Source: Palaemon carinicauda
Lineage: Eukaryota; Arthropoda; Malacostraca; Decapoda; Palaemonidae
Direction: 5' to 3'
NCBI RefSeq assembly: GCF_036898095.1
Contig: NC_090739.1
Coordinates: 104,076,752 to 104,140,751, forward strand
Length of the DNA stretch: 64,000 nucleotides
Shown here piece after piece: positions 43,780 through 56,201 of this stretch; the stretch's first letter is position 1; each line of letters opens with the position of its first letter. Both the position numbers and the translations under genes were made by a program. A model generated the notes under the pieces. The model did no database searches. It saw only the letters and a program-made list of their open reading frames with translations, and was not told where the DNA came from.

Positions 43780-44870
43780 TGCTACCTGTCCAAAAAGGAG
43801 CCTGAGGTTAGACCAGCTGTTGTGTAGCCACCACAGAGCGATAGAAAACGTATCGAGACTCCTGTGGGTCACGCCCTGCAGGAAGCGGGCTGCGAAGGTC
43901 ATTAGACGCTTCCAGACTCCAGCTTGTAGCACCTGCGTCACAGAGTAGTATTACTCGAAGGCGAGGGACGTTGCGATGTATCCAACATCGTGCTGTAGGG
44001 CGACGTGACGGGGGAGGGTCTGGAGACAGGTCGAGATGAATGTCCTTGAGTCCGGGCTGAAGAGGTATACTGGTGACTCTCCCCCGTGTCCTCCTTGTGC
44101 TCCCAAATCGGCTGCAACTGAGGACAAACTGCAGCTGTTCCCAAAGCTAACCTCTCGATTCCTTTACTGGCAAGAAAGAGAAGGTCTTGGGACATCAGAT
44201 ACAGAATGGAGACTCGAAATCTTGAAGGAATTGGACCGAAGGGCCGGGACCCCCAAATTCTGAGTCTAGCCAACAACTCAGGAGCGAACCTGAATGTTGC
44301 CTTCCCCTCTTCCTTAGAAAGGGCGGAGTCGTACGAGACCAAGAAGATTGCTTACACACTGCCCGTGGCCAGAATGAGCAGGAGACCCAAGGCGGCATAC
44401 AATCCGAGGCCTGTCGTAAAGGGTCTTGAGAAGATCTCTTAAGGTACTAAAAAGTCCGAGCCATGCTCCAAGTTGGAGGTCTTCCTCCGACTAGGGCAGG
44501 GACGATCGTAGCTTCGCATGAGCGAGGAAAGATCCAGCGGGCAGGAAAAAGTTATTCCTTTAAGCCCGAAGGTCAGGGAAAGGGTGAGCGACAGGCTTCA
44601 TTGCCGAGAGCGGAAAGGAGTTTCCTCCCGCCGAAAGGAAGACCCCTGCGGATGACTATCGCAGATGACGCGACCTCCGTTCCGCGACTGTAGCGGGTTG
44701 TCTCTTCTTGAGGAGGCGGCGTAGTGTCTCCAGGCATAAAGCCGAAGCGACGCCCCGGTTCGGGAGAGATGTTGCAGTGTGATTGTTTGAGTAGTCTGCG
44801 CCGTGGGAGAAGCTCTCCCGGGAGTTCCGTCAGGGGAAGCAGAGGGTCCAGAAACCGTTCTGCGCATAGT
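43780..44870 (-). pseudogene. DIRS D tyrosine recombinase remnant
   Basis: DNA and shifted-frame protein similarity to copies A and C is clear (QHDVGYIATSLAFE, QVLQAGVWKRLMTFAARFL, LSRTGASLRLYAW). The Arg of the H-x-x-R box is Gly, and the Tyr position in the LYLKD-like motif is Phe. Stops and frameshifts are frequent. No function is possible. Confidence 0.75.
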
Positions 44871-44989
44871 CCCAGTGGAGCTCTCCCATTGAAAGGTTGA
44901 CAGACAACCTGGTCTTGTTGAGACCCATTCTCAACAGACAAAAAGGAGGGAAGACGCAGGCGTCGAAGTTGTCCCACCATCACCGGAAT

Positions 44990-46960
44990 GCATCTTGCCA
45001 GAGTCTCGGGGTCTGAGACTGGGGGGAAGAACAGCGGAAGCTTGAGATTCCAAGCTGTCGCGATCAGGTCCCCCAGACCAGGACTTGCTGGTTACTCAAG
45101 GCCAAAGACCCCCAGGTACACTCTCTCTACGAGGCTCTGCTCGGATAGTCGGAGAGAACATTCCTCTGCCTGGAATGAGAGAGCCGATGGTGGTATTGAG
45201 AGTATCTCAATCATCTCGGTATCTCTACTACCAGATGTGAAGGTGTGAAAATGCGTCCCCTGCTGGTTAGAACACGCCAGAATCCTGAAGTCGACGCGCA
45301 CGGAGCGACTCGGCAGGAGCTGTAGGATCTGTAAAGGGGCCAGACTACGGCCCCTAAGCCTGCCTGAATGATGGAGAGGTATCCTTCAGGTCCTGACCAT
45401 AGGCCTGGACCGGAACATGCCCCCCCCCCCTTTTCTTTGACGAGTCCGAGAACAGCATCAAGAATGTGGGGAAAGGACGAGAATATCCACTACCATCAAG
45501 AGGTTCCATAGGTCAACACCCATTGCAGGTCTAATAGTTCCGCTGGTCCCATAGGGGCCAGGAAGTCCGGTTAATCGTTGCCTGAAACTACCGGAACTTA
45601 GACCGCCCCACATGGAACTTATCCTGAGGCGACCGTTCGGACTATAGAAGGGTCAATGAGGAAAGGAGAACTAAGAAACGTTCCAAGATAGGGCTGAAAG
45701 CTCTGCTTGACTGAGAACAGGTACTGCGACTCTCCTCAGTCTTGCCACAGTCAACTGAAAGGAAGGCTCGGAGGATGTGGCTACAGAATCTGGCGTCCCC
45801 AGGTGGTCAGCCATCCAAGTACCGACAAGAACCGACGTTGCTTAACCTCACTGGACGGACGAGAAGCGGGGTTTCCAACGTGGTAAGGACGTTGACTCAA
45901 TATCATGGCCAGATACTCCAGATGTTGAGGCCGAAGAAGAGAAGGCTCCAAGCAAAATACCATGAACCCACTCTCATGGTAAGCATCCGGAAGCTTGTCC
46001 CGGCGCTGAAGAAGGTCGAGCCCGAGCCTACCGGAGTTGACCAGCCCTCCAAAAAGCGAAGGAGGCGGAAGCCTGCACCTGAGCGGCCATGAGGAAAGCA
46101 GGGAGAGTTTCTCTGGGGAAAAAACCTGCTATGCCACGGCGGGATCGCCACACTGCATCATTAGCAGGAATACTTGCAGTCTAGGCTGAATTCCACGAGC
46201 TCCCTGGAAGATGGATGGAATGGAAACTGAAAGTACCCGTCCTTCCGATCCAGGGTTTAAGGACTTGATCCTGTCGCCTCGTTACCAGTCTGATCGATTC
46301 TGCTGTTCTACGCTGGCCGAAGTTTGTTCGACAAACTTAATCAGGGCTGAGAGGTCAACTACGGAACTCCCCTCTCAGATCCTTCCTTACTAGAGAGGAT
46401 CGACTGAAGAAGCCGGGGGTGAAGCCGTCGATGATCCTATGGAGGACCTTCGCCTAAGGTATGGATCATTCTGCCCAACCGGGTAACTCTTGCCGACGCT
46501 ATGGCATAGAGGTTTAGAGACACTGAATTCGCTGACAGAGACGGCAGGCGCGATATCCTTGGCTGATCACAGAGATCGTGCAGGAATGGGCATCGGGAAG
46601 CTGTCATCCGGATGAGTAACCTTAAGCATCCTCCCAGCGTGAAATCTGCAATCCTAGAGTTCGTGAACTCTGCCGCTCCCTTTAGGACTATGCCCCCCCC
46701 GGGGGAGCCTCCCGTGCCATCTGTTCCTGACAGGAGGAAACTGCAATTGGACACCTTGTCTCAGTTGTCGTAGCCGATAACTTAGGCCGACGTGGTGGAA
46801 AGAAAAAGGCGCTGCAGCCCTGCAGAGTCTGGAAGAAAGCGCCTTGGAGGAGTGAAAACGAAAGTCGATTTCCTCCGCACAGCCGCTGTCTAAGTCTCTG
46901 TCCTTGGGCACAAACAAACTCTTCTCAAGGATGGAAGGGTGTCTAAGGTTGTCGACATCC
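44990..46960 (-). pseudogene. DIRS D RT/RNase H remnant
   Basis: The RNase H motif LMLFSDSSKK is readable at about 45465-45433. The RT catalytic motif is YLDG followed by a stop (codons 45821-45810), in place of YLDD. Between and around them only scattered similarity to DIRS A remains, with many stops. The order is as expected, RT upstream of RNase H upstream of recombinase. Confidence 0.68.
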
Positions 46961-47099
46961 ACAGATGAGACACCCGAAGGAGGCCCTCTGTCAGCGCGTC
47001 CAGATGGTACAACATCGTGCTTGTCCGTAAGTTAGATACTTAACGACGAAAAGCCAAGGTGCCTGGGCCCGAGAGGAGGAAAGTACCCATGATCTTCCA

Positions 47100-48640
47100 T
47101 TAGCTTCCTTGAACCAAACCTCGGGCCGTAACCGAGGAGGGAAAGGACCTGGGAAGCCCCCAGAGGAAGGGGTAAGCAGTCACCCCTTGGCCGATGGAGA
47201 AATCTTGAACGGAAAGCCCCCCGCCAAAAATCCTTCCAGGGAATGACGGGGAAGGGCTAACCCAGGTTCTGGAAAGAGGAGTGTTGCTCAGACCTCCCTG
47301 AAGTTTCTTCCTATTCTTGCAAGTGCCATGCTCTGCGTTTACGGGGTGAGGCCGTGTTCTGGAAATACGCTCCAGAAGAACTCGCCAGGCTGGCCATGCT
47401 GCGAAAACCCCAATGGGAATCGTGGTCGCAATCGCCCTGGAGCTCGCGCGATGGTAAATCAAAGATTTGCGCGTGGGCGAACGTGGAAGCGCCCATGCGC
47501 GGTCACGCAGGAACGCAAACGAAGGTGAGCGAAGGAGCGCAGAAGGAGGGCGAGCGTGGTAGGGAGGGCGAGCGTGGTAGGGAGGGCGAGAGCTGGTGGT
47601 CGGCGAGCGATAACCCATAGACGAGCAATGGATACTGCAAGAATTAAGCCGCCGGAACGCCGCCGGTTCGCGCGACGGGACTCCGCCGGTTCGCGCGACG
47701 GAACGCCGTCCGTCCGCGCGATGGAATGCCGTCGGTTCGCGCGCAGCGAACATTGGAGAGCATGTGCCCGGACGTGCATGAGCGTAGATGTGCAGCACGT
47801 GGGCATGCGGACGAGCAGGTGAATGATCGCGCGGGCGCGCAGGCAAGCGGTCGGGCAGGCAAGCGGTCGGGCAGGCAAGCGGTCGGGCGGGCGAGCGGTC
47901 GCGCAGGCGAGTGGGCGCGAGGGTGGGCAGGTGAATGAGCGCGTGTCCGAGGCGGCGAATGCAAGCGTTAGCGCGATGGCTAGGAAACGCGCTGCCGCGT
48001 GGGCAAGGAAGACCGCTGGCGATGTGAATCAACAGGCGATCGGTGGTGAGCTGGTGAGCGCTGACGCGCAGGTGGGCGATGGCGCGTCGGCAAGCGACGG
48101 CGCGTTGGCGAGCGGTGGTGCGTTAACAAAACGCTAGCGAGCCGATGAAGAATCGCGCAGGTGCGTAGGCGATTGCCAACGCGAGAGAGACTAGCGATGG
48201 TTAGCGCGCATCGCGCTAACAGAAGGCGCGCAGGTGCATCAGGAAGGTGAGCGCTGAAGCCAGCTGTTAATCAGGCGATCCTAGACGGTCAGAAAACAGT
48301 TGGCGCCCATTGGTGTGTGGCAAAGAAGGGCGCGCAGGCAGATCGATGGCGATCGTTGACGCGTAGGAGATCGCTGGCGAGCAGGTGAACGTTGACGCGT
48401 CTAAGGTCGCTGGCGAGCTGATGATCGCTAACGAGCAGAAGGCAACGCGTGGAAGCCTGTGCATAGAAGAAGTGTCCTTGACCCAGACCTGAACCGAAGT
48501 TCTAGATCGCGAGGGCGAACGTGGGCGCACAGGGTGCGTAACAGGAATCAACAGGAACAGCAGGGATGATCATCATGAGAGCGCTGACGAACAGGAGAGC
48601 GCTGGCGAACAGGAGAGCGCTGATGAGCAGGAGCAGGGGA
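47100..48640 (-). other. GC-rich Gag-like region of DIRS D with minisatellite
   Basis: A 310-codon open frame (48032-47100) lies here, but two other frames are open over much of it, because the GC-rich repeats contain few stops. Short tandem repeats dominate, for example GGCAAGCGGTCGG (47840-47885) and GGGAGGGCGAGCGTGGTA (47545-47590). The position corresponds to DIRS Gag, and the GCGCGC-rich style matches the Gag of copies A and C. I do not claim a defined protein. Confidence 0.4.
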
Positions 48641-49640
48641 GAACACAGCAGAAGGGCGCGCAGGGGAACCCTGACACGCAAGGGAAGAACCCCCGTGGGA
48701 GGCAACCCTTTGCCCCGAAGGGATCGTTGTCCGTCGGGAGACAGATGTCGATCGGAAGACCGTCGCCTGTCCGCCGGGAGACTGATGTCCGTTGGAAGGC
48801 CGTTGTCCGTCGGGAAGACCGTTGCCCGTCGGAAGACGAGATCAGACTGCTGTCCATCTGCACCAAGGCGGAAGATCCTTACCCTTAACTGGAGTAAAGG
48901 GAAGGTTCAAGAAACTGATCTACAGCTGGAGGCACCTTGGCACTAGATTGAGATGGGGATGATCGTCGTGCCTTGTCTGACGAAGATCTCCTTCTAGGAT
49001 CAGAACTCTCATGTGGCTAACTCGAATTGGACTATAAGGGAATCCGTGGAATAGCCGTGACTGGAAAAGTCAGGGGCTATGGCAGTGGAAGAGCCACACG
49101 CAAAGACTTCTGCAGGGTTGATAAAAAGGTACTAACCCAAGAACACAGCAGAAGGGCGCGCAGGGGAACCCTGACACGCAAGGGAAGAACCCCCGTGGGA
49201 GGCAACCCTTTGCCCCGAAGGGATCGTTGTCCGTCGGGAGACAGATGTCGATCGGAAGACCGTCGCCTGTCCGCCGGGAGACTGATGTCCGTTGGAAGGC
49301 CGTTGTCCGTCGGGAAGACCGTTGCCCGTCGGAAGACGAGATCAGACTGCTGTCCATCTGCACCAAGGCGGAAGATCCTTACCCTTAACTGGAGTAAAGG
49401 GAAGGTTCAAGAAACTGATCTACAGCTGGAGGCACCTTGGCACTAGATTGAGATGGGGATGATCGTCGTGCCTTGTCTGACGAAGATCTCCTTCTAGGAT
49501 CAGAGCTCTCATGTGGCTAACTCGAATTGGACTATAAGGGAATCCGTGGAATAGCCGTGACTGGAAAAGTCAGGGGCTATGGCAGTGGAAGAGCCACACG
49601 CAAAGACTTCTGCAGGGTTGATAAAAAGGTACTAACCCAA
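48641..49640 (+). repeat. 500-bp tandem duplication
   Basis: Unit 1 (48641-49140) and unit 2 (49141-49640) start GAACACAGCAGAAGGG and end GGTACTAACCCAA. I noticed one difference, A at 49005 against G at 49505. Each unit carries internal shorter repeats of the CCGTCGGGAAGACCG type. The DNA belongs to the Gag-like region of DIRS D. The near identity implies a very recent duplication or an assembly artefact. Confidence 0.95.
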
Positions 49641-51868
49641 GAATGAAGGTCATTGCCTTTCAAGAAGTCCTGGATTTCCTTGGATAACATAGAGGGAGGA
49701 GAACGTCGTCTAAGAGGAATCCTAGATGGAGCTTGGGCCAACATAGGAGATGGCCTCTGGGCCAACAGATGCTCTTTCGACAAACGAAGAGGGCGATCAG
49801 GAATAATAGGCATTAGCATACTTATTAGGAGGCTGCTTGAACCCCTCTGGGAAGGATATAGGCCTGCTGCTAGAGGTGAAAGCAGCTGAAGGTGAAGGCG
49901 AAGGTATTGCAACCGTACTTTCTCTCAATTCCGATACCTCTACTCGCGAAGTACTCGTGGAAATTGCTGTTTTGCGCATAAAATCACAAGATTCATGCGG
50001 GAATGTTCTCTTTTTACAAGCACCAGGAGCTGTACTTGAAGATGGAAACCGTGAAGATTCCTGTTGCTCCAGAGAATTGCCTACACATGACATAGTAGGC
50101 AGTAAGGGCCTCTGAACACAGGCAAACCGAAGCGTTCGAGAGTGCATCACAAAGGAACGCGTTGGAGAACGTTGCATAGACGAACGCTTTGCTAAAGCGC
50201 CCCAGGCAGCAAAGGGCACTGGGGGGTAAATTAACTAGACGCCTGACTGTAGGGTGTTCCATAGCAAGATCAGGTTCGATCCGAGGTCAATGAGGTGAGG
50301 GATGATCTGAGGAGCAACGTGTGGATTAATTGCGCGTGCCCTTGCCTCTTCCTCTTGGAGAGGAATGTCTAGACCTTGATCGTAAACATGCGGTTCGCGA
50401 TCGTGAGCATCTAGCATGCGATCGTGAACGGCGTAAATGTCTCTAGTGCCTAGCTCACGAACGTGGGTGTTGGGCTTGCGATCATGAGTCGCCCTCGTGA
50501 ACGTGGGCGATGTCCTCATGATCTAGTTCGGCGCAGTCTAGAACAAGCATCCAGACCTAGATCTAGACTGTCTTGCTTGTGCACGAACTTTACCTCGTGA
50601 AGAGGAACGCCTCCTACAAGTGTTAAGACCATAGTTCTTGGGAGCGTGAAGCTCTAAAGCAGGAATGACTTGTAGAAGAACAGCGTTGAGAGATCGCGAT
50701 GACCTGCGATCTCTATGATGATCTTCCGATTGTCATGAACGACGATCGAAAGACGAGTGTCGCAAAGGACAAGGAGATGGAGTGTGTCGTCCTTGTGCTC
50801 TGCAAAAAGAAGGAGAACTGGTCTTGTGAAGATTATCGTCAACAGATGGAGGATTCCTGTGGGGAGAAATAAAAGGATTCCTGTGGGGAGAAATAAAAGG
50901 CTGAAGATTAGGAGACAACGAGGTCCCTGGATGGCGAGCGGAACCGTCATCAGCAGGAGGCCGATAGTAGGGGGGAACGCGAGCAATCGCCACGTACACT
51001 CGTGGAAGGTCCAGGAGAGGACGACAGGTGGACTTCGCAGACCTCCAGAGCGTCAAGATGTTGAAGGCTCTGGAGATAGATCCTTCCTAACATCGCATTG
51101 AAGGAGAAGTGAAGCTTCCATCGAAGGGGGAGCAGAAACCCCTAAGGACGGCCACGCCTGCAACACATCCGCATGTGAGAATGGCTCCCTGGCAGCTGGA
51201 GGTGAAGTTGCTCCTCTAGGTGAAGCAACCACGCCCCCAGTACCCTGAGGTTGCCAAGGTGTTACAGTATTTGATCTGCACTTCTGCTCAAATGCCTCCT
51301 AGAGGAAAGCGAGCGAATAGCTCTAGAAAAAGAGGTTTGGGCGTGCAATAAGAAGAACGTGCTTTATTTGCCAGTGAGGGAGAGAGATCGCTCTTCGTCT
51401 TCTTCCTGCACCATCCAAACTTCTACCATTGGGAACCAGACTACTCCCTGTACTCATCACAGGGCGAACCCTGCTCGCAGCGATGCCCTCTGCACATTGG
51501 ACACAAGGAGTTCAGGTAGGTATCCACCGAAGACATGAGGGTACAGAAAACGACACCCTTGCGATCAGAACACTTCTGCATGAGGGCAGCAAGTAGTAGT
51601 ACTGTACAAGCACACCCGAAAAGAGAAAGCAAAAAAAAAAAATTGCAAACTCCAAAAGCAGCCTTTGGAGGAGTGAGGAGACGTACACTCTCTACAAGCC
51701 AAAAGAAAAAAATGATGTAGCTCACAGCTGTAAGAGTATATATAAGCAGCTGGGTAACCAAGTGATTAGGCAGGGTTGCCCCCTCGCACTTTTAGTCTAA
51801 TAGCTACCTTCCAGCTTTGCCGAAAGATAATCCACAATAATTAAAAGTAAGGTTTGTTAGTATGGAAA
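49641..51868 (-). pseudogene. Gag N-terminal remnant at the right end of DIRS D
   Basis: Near 51560-51441 the - strand reads CTLMSSVDTYLNSLC, then CRGHRCEQGSPC and SGSQW. This is the Cys-rich Gag start seen in copies A, B and C. Between 49640 and 51400 there are short open pieces with Ser/Arg/His-rich composition. A 24-bp tandem duplication (50850-50873 and 50874-50897, RIPVGRNK when read on +) is also present. No intact frame remains. Confidence 0.5.
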
Positions 51869-54189
51869 TAAAGTGATTACTCAACTCTCAATATTCATAA
51901 AAGGCCACAGAACCTAACCTAGTAGTTCCCAAGACACACCTAGCCAGCAGGCAAGACCCCTGACCCCTTTCCCAGGTCACAGACCTAATGGGGGGGGGGA
52001 AGCCTCGGACCATCTTTCCCAGGCCACAGAGCTAGCCAGGGGGAAAGTGCCCCTAACCCCAATTCCCAGGTCACAAACTGGTAAAATTATAACTTAGTAT
52101 ATTACAAGATTTCTAACAGAAAAAAACTTTTCCTATAGTAAATATTGTGCTTTCAGTAAATTTTACCCTTATTTCCACCACAAATAGGCAGTTCTCCCCC
52201 CTTCCCAACATAAACAGACAAAAACTGGGGGCTTTGGGTGGGGGAAAATGGAAAAACATGAATATATACTGCTGGAATAAAGGTAAAATTCATTGCACAC
52301 AAACGATTACCTGTAAAAAAAAAAAAAAGTTTGGCCCATAAGGAAAGTTTTCCTCAATGACTTTTTCCTGATTAAAATATAAATTTTGAGATTTCGAGAC
52401 CCTCCTTCCCCGGTCACAATCCTACAAAGGGGGGAAACCCCTGGACCACCTTCCCAGGTCACAAACTAGTGAAATTAACAGTTTAACACGAAACAAGATT
52501 TCTAATAGAAAAAAACCTTATCCTACAGTAAATAGTGTGCTTTCATCGAATCTGACCTTTAATTCTGCCAGAAATGAGCCGTTCTTCCTCCCTTCCCAAC
52601 AGACAGGTTGGAACCAGGGGCTTTGGGTGGGTGAAAAGAAGAAAAACTTGATTATTTATGACTGAATTAAATGTAAATTCATTGCAAACACACTACTACC
52701 TGTAGGAAAAAGTTTCTTCCGTATGGTAAGTTTTTCTTGAATAAAAGTATAAATTTTGACTCATTGAAAAGGCCACAAAACCTATTGTATCCCACCTAAC
52801 CTAAACTAATAGTTCCCAGGTCACAGACCTAGCCAGCAGGGCCCCCCCCCCCCTCCCACTGCCCTTCCCCGGGCACAAAAAACGAAGTAAATCACAAATA
52901 ATGTCCTACCTTACTTCATTTACATGGAGTAACACTAACTACAATGGGGTTATAAAAGTAAATTGCATATAATGGCTGGTATAATTATAGAATGGTGCAA
53001 TAAATGGTTGATAGAAAATAAGACCAGTTTATATTGCATTTTGTAGTTTTCAGCATTTTTTTAAAAAGATTCCTAGCGGAAATCCATAAGTTTTGAGTTT
53101 TGAGGGGTAGACTTCCATAACTGAAAAGCTATGGCTTTGCGCTAGGTATCGTTATTAATTACGTTCAAAACACCTTTAAATATAACGAATGTCTAATTGT
53201 GTTGATATATGAATTAACTTTCCTAAAATTTTGTTTTTGCCAGTCATAGTCATCAAAAAGTCTTCGTAATATAAAGACTACTATAATCACAACTGATTAA
53301 CAGTAATGAAACTGTCAAAACACCTGAGATTCGGTTTGTCATGACTCCCGGACACTAAAAACGGGGTTTTCCATCCCATTTTCTATGTATTGGTCCGTAG
53401 TATAGTGCCCTGGTAGAGTACCTCTAGTTAATAGCAGTGGTGTTCATCGTTTTACAAATACCTCGTTACTTAATTAAGCCAATGATTTAGATTTGTTTTG
53501 CTGTATGCTCGTATTGCTCGCGAATAAACATTACCTCACTGCTCCTATGTTCTGGCATGTGGACAATGTTATTTTGGTGTTAATTATTGATTATACAAAC
53601 TTAAAAGAGGTGATTACACACTTAAAGGGCGAGTTGTAGCCTCATGCTCTAGCATCTGTTTGAGCATGGTCTTGGCTTCCATTTCCAGTGATCAGACTAA
53701 ATATATCACACGCGTTTCTACGATCAGACTAAATATATCACACACACGTTTCTACCGAAACCTTTAATTGATAACATGATCAATAAAGTAAGAACTATGA
53801 TAATATTGCACATTCCAAATAGAAAACGAATAACAAAGAGGTTTAAAACATATAAGCTGGTCCTTTGATGCTATTCCAATAAGTAACTTATGACACAAGC
53901 ACCCCTTACCAGGGTTTTTGTAAATTACCAGGTGGATGGAGACTCCTATGATGTGCTTTGACAAAAGGAGGAAAATTAGTATTTTTATTAAGCCTGTAAC
54001 TTTGTTATTAAAGGTTTCTGCCAGTAGTATATGGTATTCAAAATATTGCACCATTCTACAATTGAACCTAACGGCTTCCCTCATACTAGGGGATACAAGC
54101 GAATGTAGAATTATGCAAATGCTTTGTTTAATTTTTGTGTATTTATTGTGTCTCAGAAAATAATATATAGAAAAGAATAAGTAAGTCTT
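51869..54189 (+). repeat. Degenerate tandem repeats and AT-rich DNA
   Basis: From 51890 to 52860 a unit of about 370-380 bp is repeated at least twice in degenerate form (TTCCCAGGTCACA ... CAAGATTTCTAA ... GAAAAAAAC ... GTGCTTTCA ... GGGGCTTTGGGTGGG). The best-matching stretches are at 52060-52260 and 52450-52640. The remainder is AT-rich without a recognised gene. A 151-codon - strand frame at 54219-53764 has no recognisable domain. Confidence 0.6.
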
Positions 54190-54649
54190 ACTATGTGGTG
54201 TATGTATGATAGCGGCCACCTGTATGAATTATTATGGCTAACTTAGAATGAGGCAGTGTGAGGGGGGGTTGCAGAGGGGGGAGGTTAGCACCCCCCCCCC
54301 ATTAGGTATGTAGGTAAGGACACGGCTTGTAGGTTAGGTTGGGGGGGGAAAGTCGAGGTCCATTTTTAATCAACGCATGAGGAACTGGGGTTAATGTCTA
54401 GGAGAGGGCCTCATGAAGCTATCAGTGATATTCAATTTATTTTTACTAGAATGTGTAGGAATGTATGTAAATAGTGGTATACGAGTGAGAGATAATTTAG
54501 TGAAATTCACTAATAGTCGAAATATCGATGATCAAACTCGCGCTACTCTTGTCTTCCTCCCAGATTTTTTCTAAGTCTGTTGTTATTGTTGACTGTGTCT
54601 TGTTTTTAGCTCAAATGAGCCCTGTAACTACTATAACCCGCAGAAAATG

Positions 54650-54990
54650 TTATTTTGATAATAAAATAAATTTTTGAATATACTTACCCGGTGATTATAA
54701 TAGCTGCAACTCTGTTACCCGACAGACAACTCTACGGTAAAAACTCGCCAGCGATCGCTACACAGGTTGCGGGTGTGCCCAACAGCGCCATCTGTCGTCC
54801 AGATACCCAGTACTCAATGTAAACAAAAGACTCAATTTTCTCCTCGTTCCACTGCGTCTCTATTGGGGAGGAAGGGAGGGTCCTTTAATTTATAATCACC
54901 GGGTAAGTATATTCAAAAATTTATTTTATTATCAAAATAGCATTTTTCAATATTTAACTTAGCCGGTGATTATAATAGCTGATTCACACC
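54650..54990 (+). repeat. Terminal inverted repeat and internal complementary region of DIRS E
   Basis: The outer 50 bp or so (TATTTTGATAATAAAATAAA ... TTACCCGGTGATTATAA) are complemented without obvious mismatch at 54893-54943. That block is followed by TTTTTCAATATTTAACTTAG, an exact copy of the opposite outer end at 61138-61119. The 54690-54845 part is the true terminal repeat, shared with 60965-61115. Confidence 0.92.
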
Positions 54991-55382
54991 CAGGGAGGTG
55001 GGTAGAGACCAGCAATATATGTTTACATTATTATGAGCTAAGAGTTTTTATTTCATTTTAGAAGTTATCAAAATAACAAAAACAAAATAAATAGGTACCT
55101 GGTAAGGAAGTCGGCTTGAACAATTTCTCTGCCTTTTAAGTACGTCTTCCTTACGGAGCCTCGCGATCCTCTTAGGATGCTGAACGACCCCTAGGATCTG
55201 AAGTATCAAGGGTTGCAACCCATACAACAGGACCTCATCAAAACCCCTAATCTAGGCGCTCTCAAGAAATGACTTTGACCACCCGCCAAATCAACCAGGA
55301 TGCGAAAGGCTTCTTAGCCTTCCGGACAACCCAAAAAACAACAATAAAAACATTTCAAGAGAAAGATTAAAAGGGTATGGAA

Positions 55383-56201
55383 TTAGGGAATTGTAGTGGT
55401 TGAGCCCTCACCCACTACTGCACTCGCTGCTACGAATGGTCCCAGTGTGTAGCAGTTCTTGTAAAGAGACTGGACATCTTTCAAGTAAAGTGACGCGAAC
55501 ACTGACTTGCTTCTCCAATAGGTTGCGTCTATTATACTTTGCAGAGATATATTTTGCTTAAAGGCCACGTAAGTTGTTACAGCTCTAACTTCGTGCGTCT
55601 TCACCTTAAGCAAAGTTCGGTCTTCCTCACTCAGATGTGAATGAGCTTCTCGTATTAATCTGATAAAGTCTGACCAAGCATTCTTTGACAAAGGCAAGGA
55701 TGGTTTCTTAACTGAACACCATAAAGCTTCAGATTGGCCTTGTAAAGGTTTAGTACGCTTTAAATAGAACTTAAGAGCTCTAACAAGGCATAAGACTCTT
55801 TCTAGTTCATTGCCTACGATCTCCGATAAGCTGGGGATATCGAAAGATTTAGGCCAAGGCCGAGAAGGCAGCTCATTTTTGGCTAGAAAACCAAGTTGTA
55901 GCGAACAAGTGGCTTTTTCTGACGAAAATCCTATGTTCTTGCTGAAGGCATGAATCTCACTGACTCTTTTAGCCGAGGCTAAGCATACCAGGAAAAGAGT
56001 CTTAAGAGTGAGATCTTTCAGGGAGGCTGATTGTAACGGCTCCAACCTGTCTGATATGAAGAATCTTAGTACCACGTCTAAATTCCATCCAGGGGTAGCC
56101 AAACGACGCTCCTTGGTGGTCTCAAAAGACTTAAGGAGGTCTTGCAGATCTTTATGTTTGGAAAGATCTAAGCCTCTATGCCGGAAGACCGATGCCAACA
56201 T
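55383..56201 (-). CDS. DIRS E tyrosine recombinase, apparently intact
   Basis: The 272 codons given start at an internal Met. The frame stays open upstream to about 56470 (RARGFSKEAASAI, SIRVYQSKWEVFRDWC, APTIKGYRSMLAS), which supplies the core-binding domain. Catalytic positions are visible: Arg79 in ASAKRVSEIH, His203 and Arg206 in KTHEVRAVT, Trp229 in ATYWRSKS (Trp at the second His position) and Tyr239 in ASLYLKDV. The protein would recombine the circular DNA intermediate into the genome. It lies directly beside the internal complementary region, as is usual. A one-base shift near 56440 separates it from the upstream frame. Confidence 0.93.
   Translation of the reverse strand: MLASVFRHRGLDLSKHKDLQDLLKSFETTKERRLATPGWNLDVVLRFFISDRLEPLQSASLKDLTLKTLFLVCLASAKRVSEIHAFSKNIGFSSEKATCSLQLGFLAKNELPSRPWPKSFDIPSLSEIVGNELERVLCLVRALKFYLKRTKPLQGQSEALWCSVKKPSLPLSKNAWSDFIRLIREAHSHLSEEDRTLLKVKTHEVRAVTTYVAFKQNISLQSIIDATYWRSKSVFASLYLKDVQSLYKNCYTLGPFVAASAVVGEGSTTTIP

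Larger units (their letters stand above)
42977..51868 (-). mobile_element. DIRS-type retroelement D, heavily decayed
   Basis: The left end and internal complementary region (42977-43335) are clear, and on the - strand recombinase, RNase H/RT and Gag-like remnants follow in DIRS order. The right limit is uncertain. The sequence near 51868 (AAGGTTTGTTAGTATGG) resembles a DIRS end, but it is not the inverted partner predicted by the complementary region at 43290-43335. The right part may thus belong to a related but different element. Confidence 0.65.

Noticed and set aside
47100..48032. A 310-codon - strand open frame as a real Arg/Pro-rich protein
   Set aside because: Overlapping frames are open too, because the DNA is GC-rich and repetitive. 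No domain is seen, and the region lies in decayed DIRS Gag.
53764..54219. A 151-codon - strand open frame as a host gene
   Set aside because: No recognisable domain, AT-rich composition, no supporting splice or promoter signal. It may be chance.
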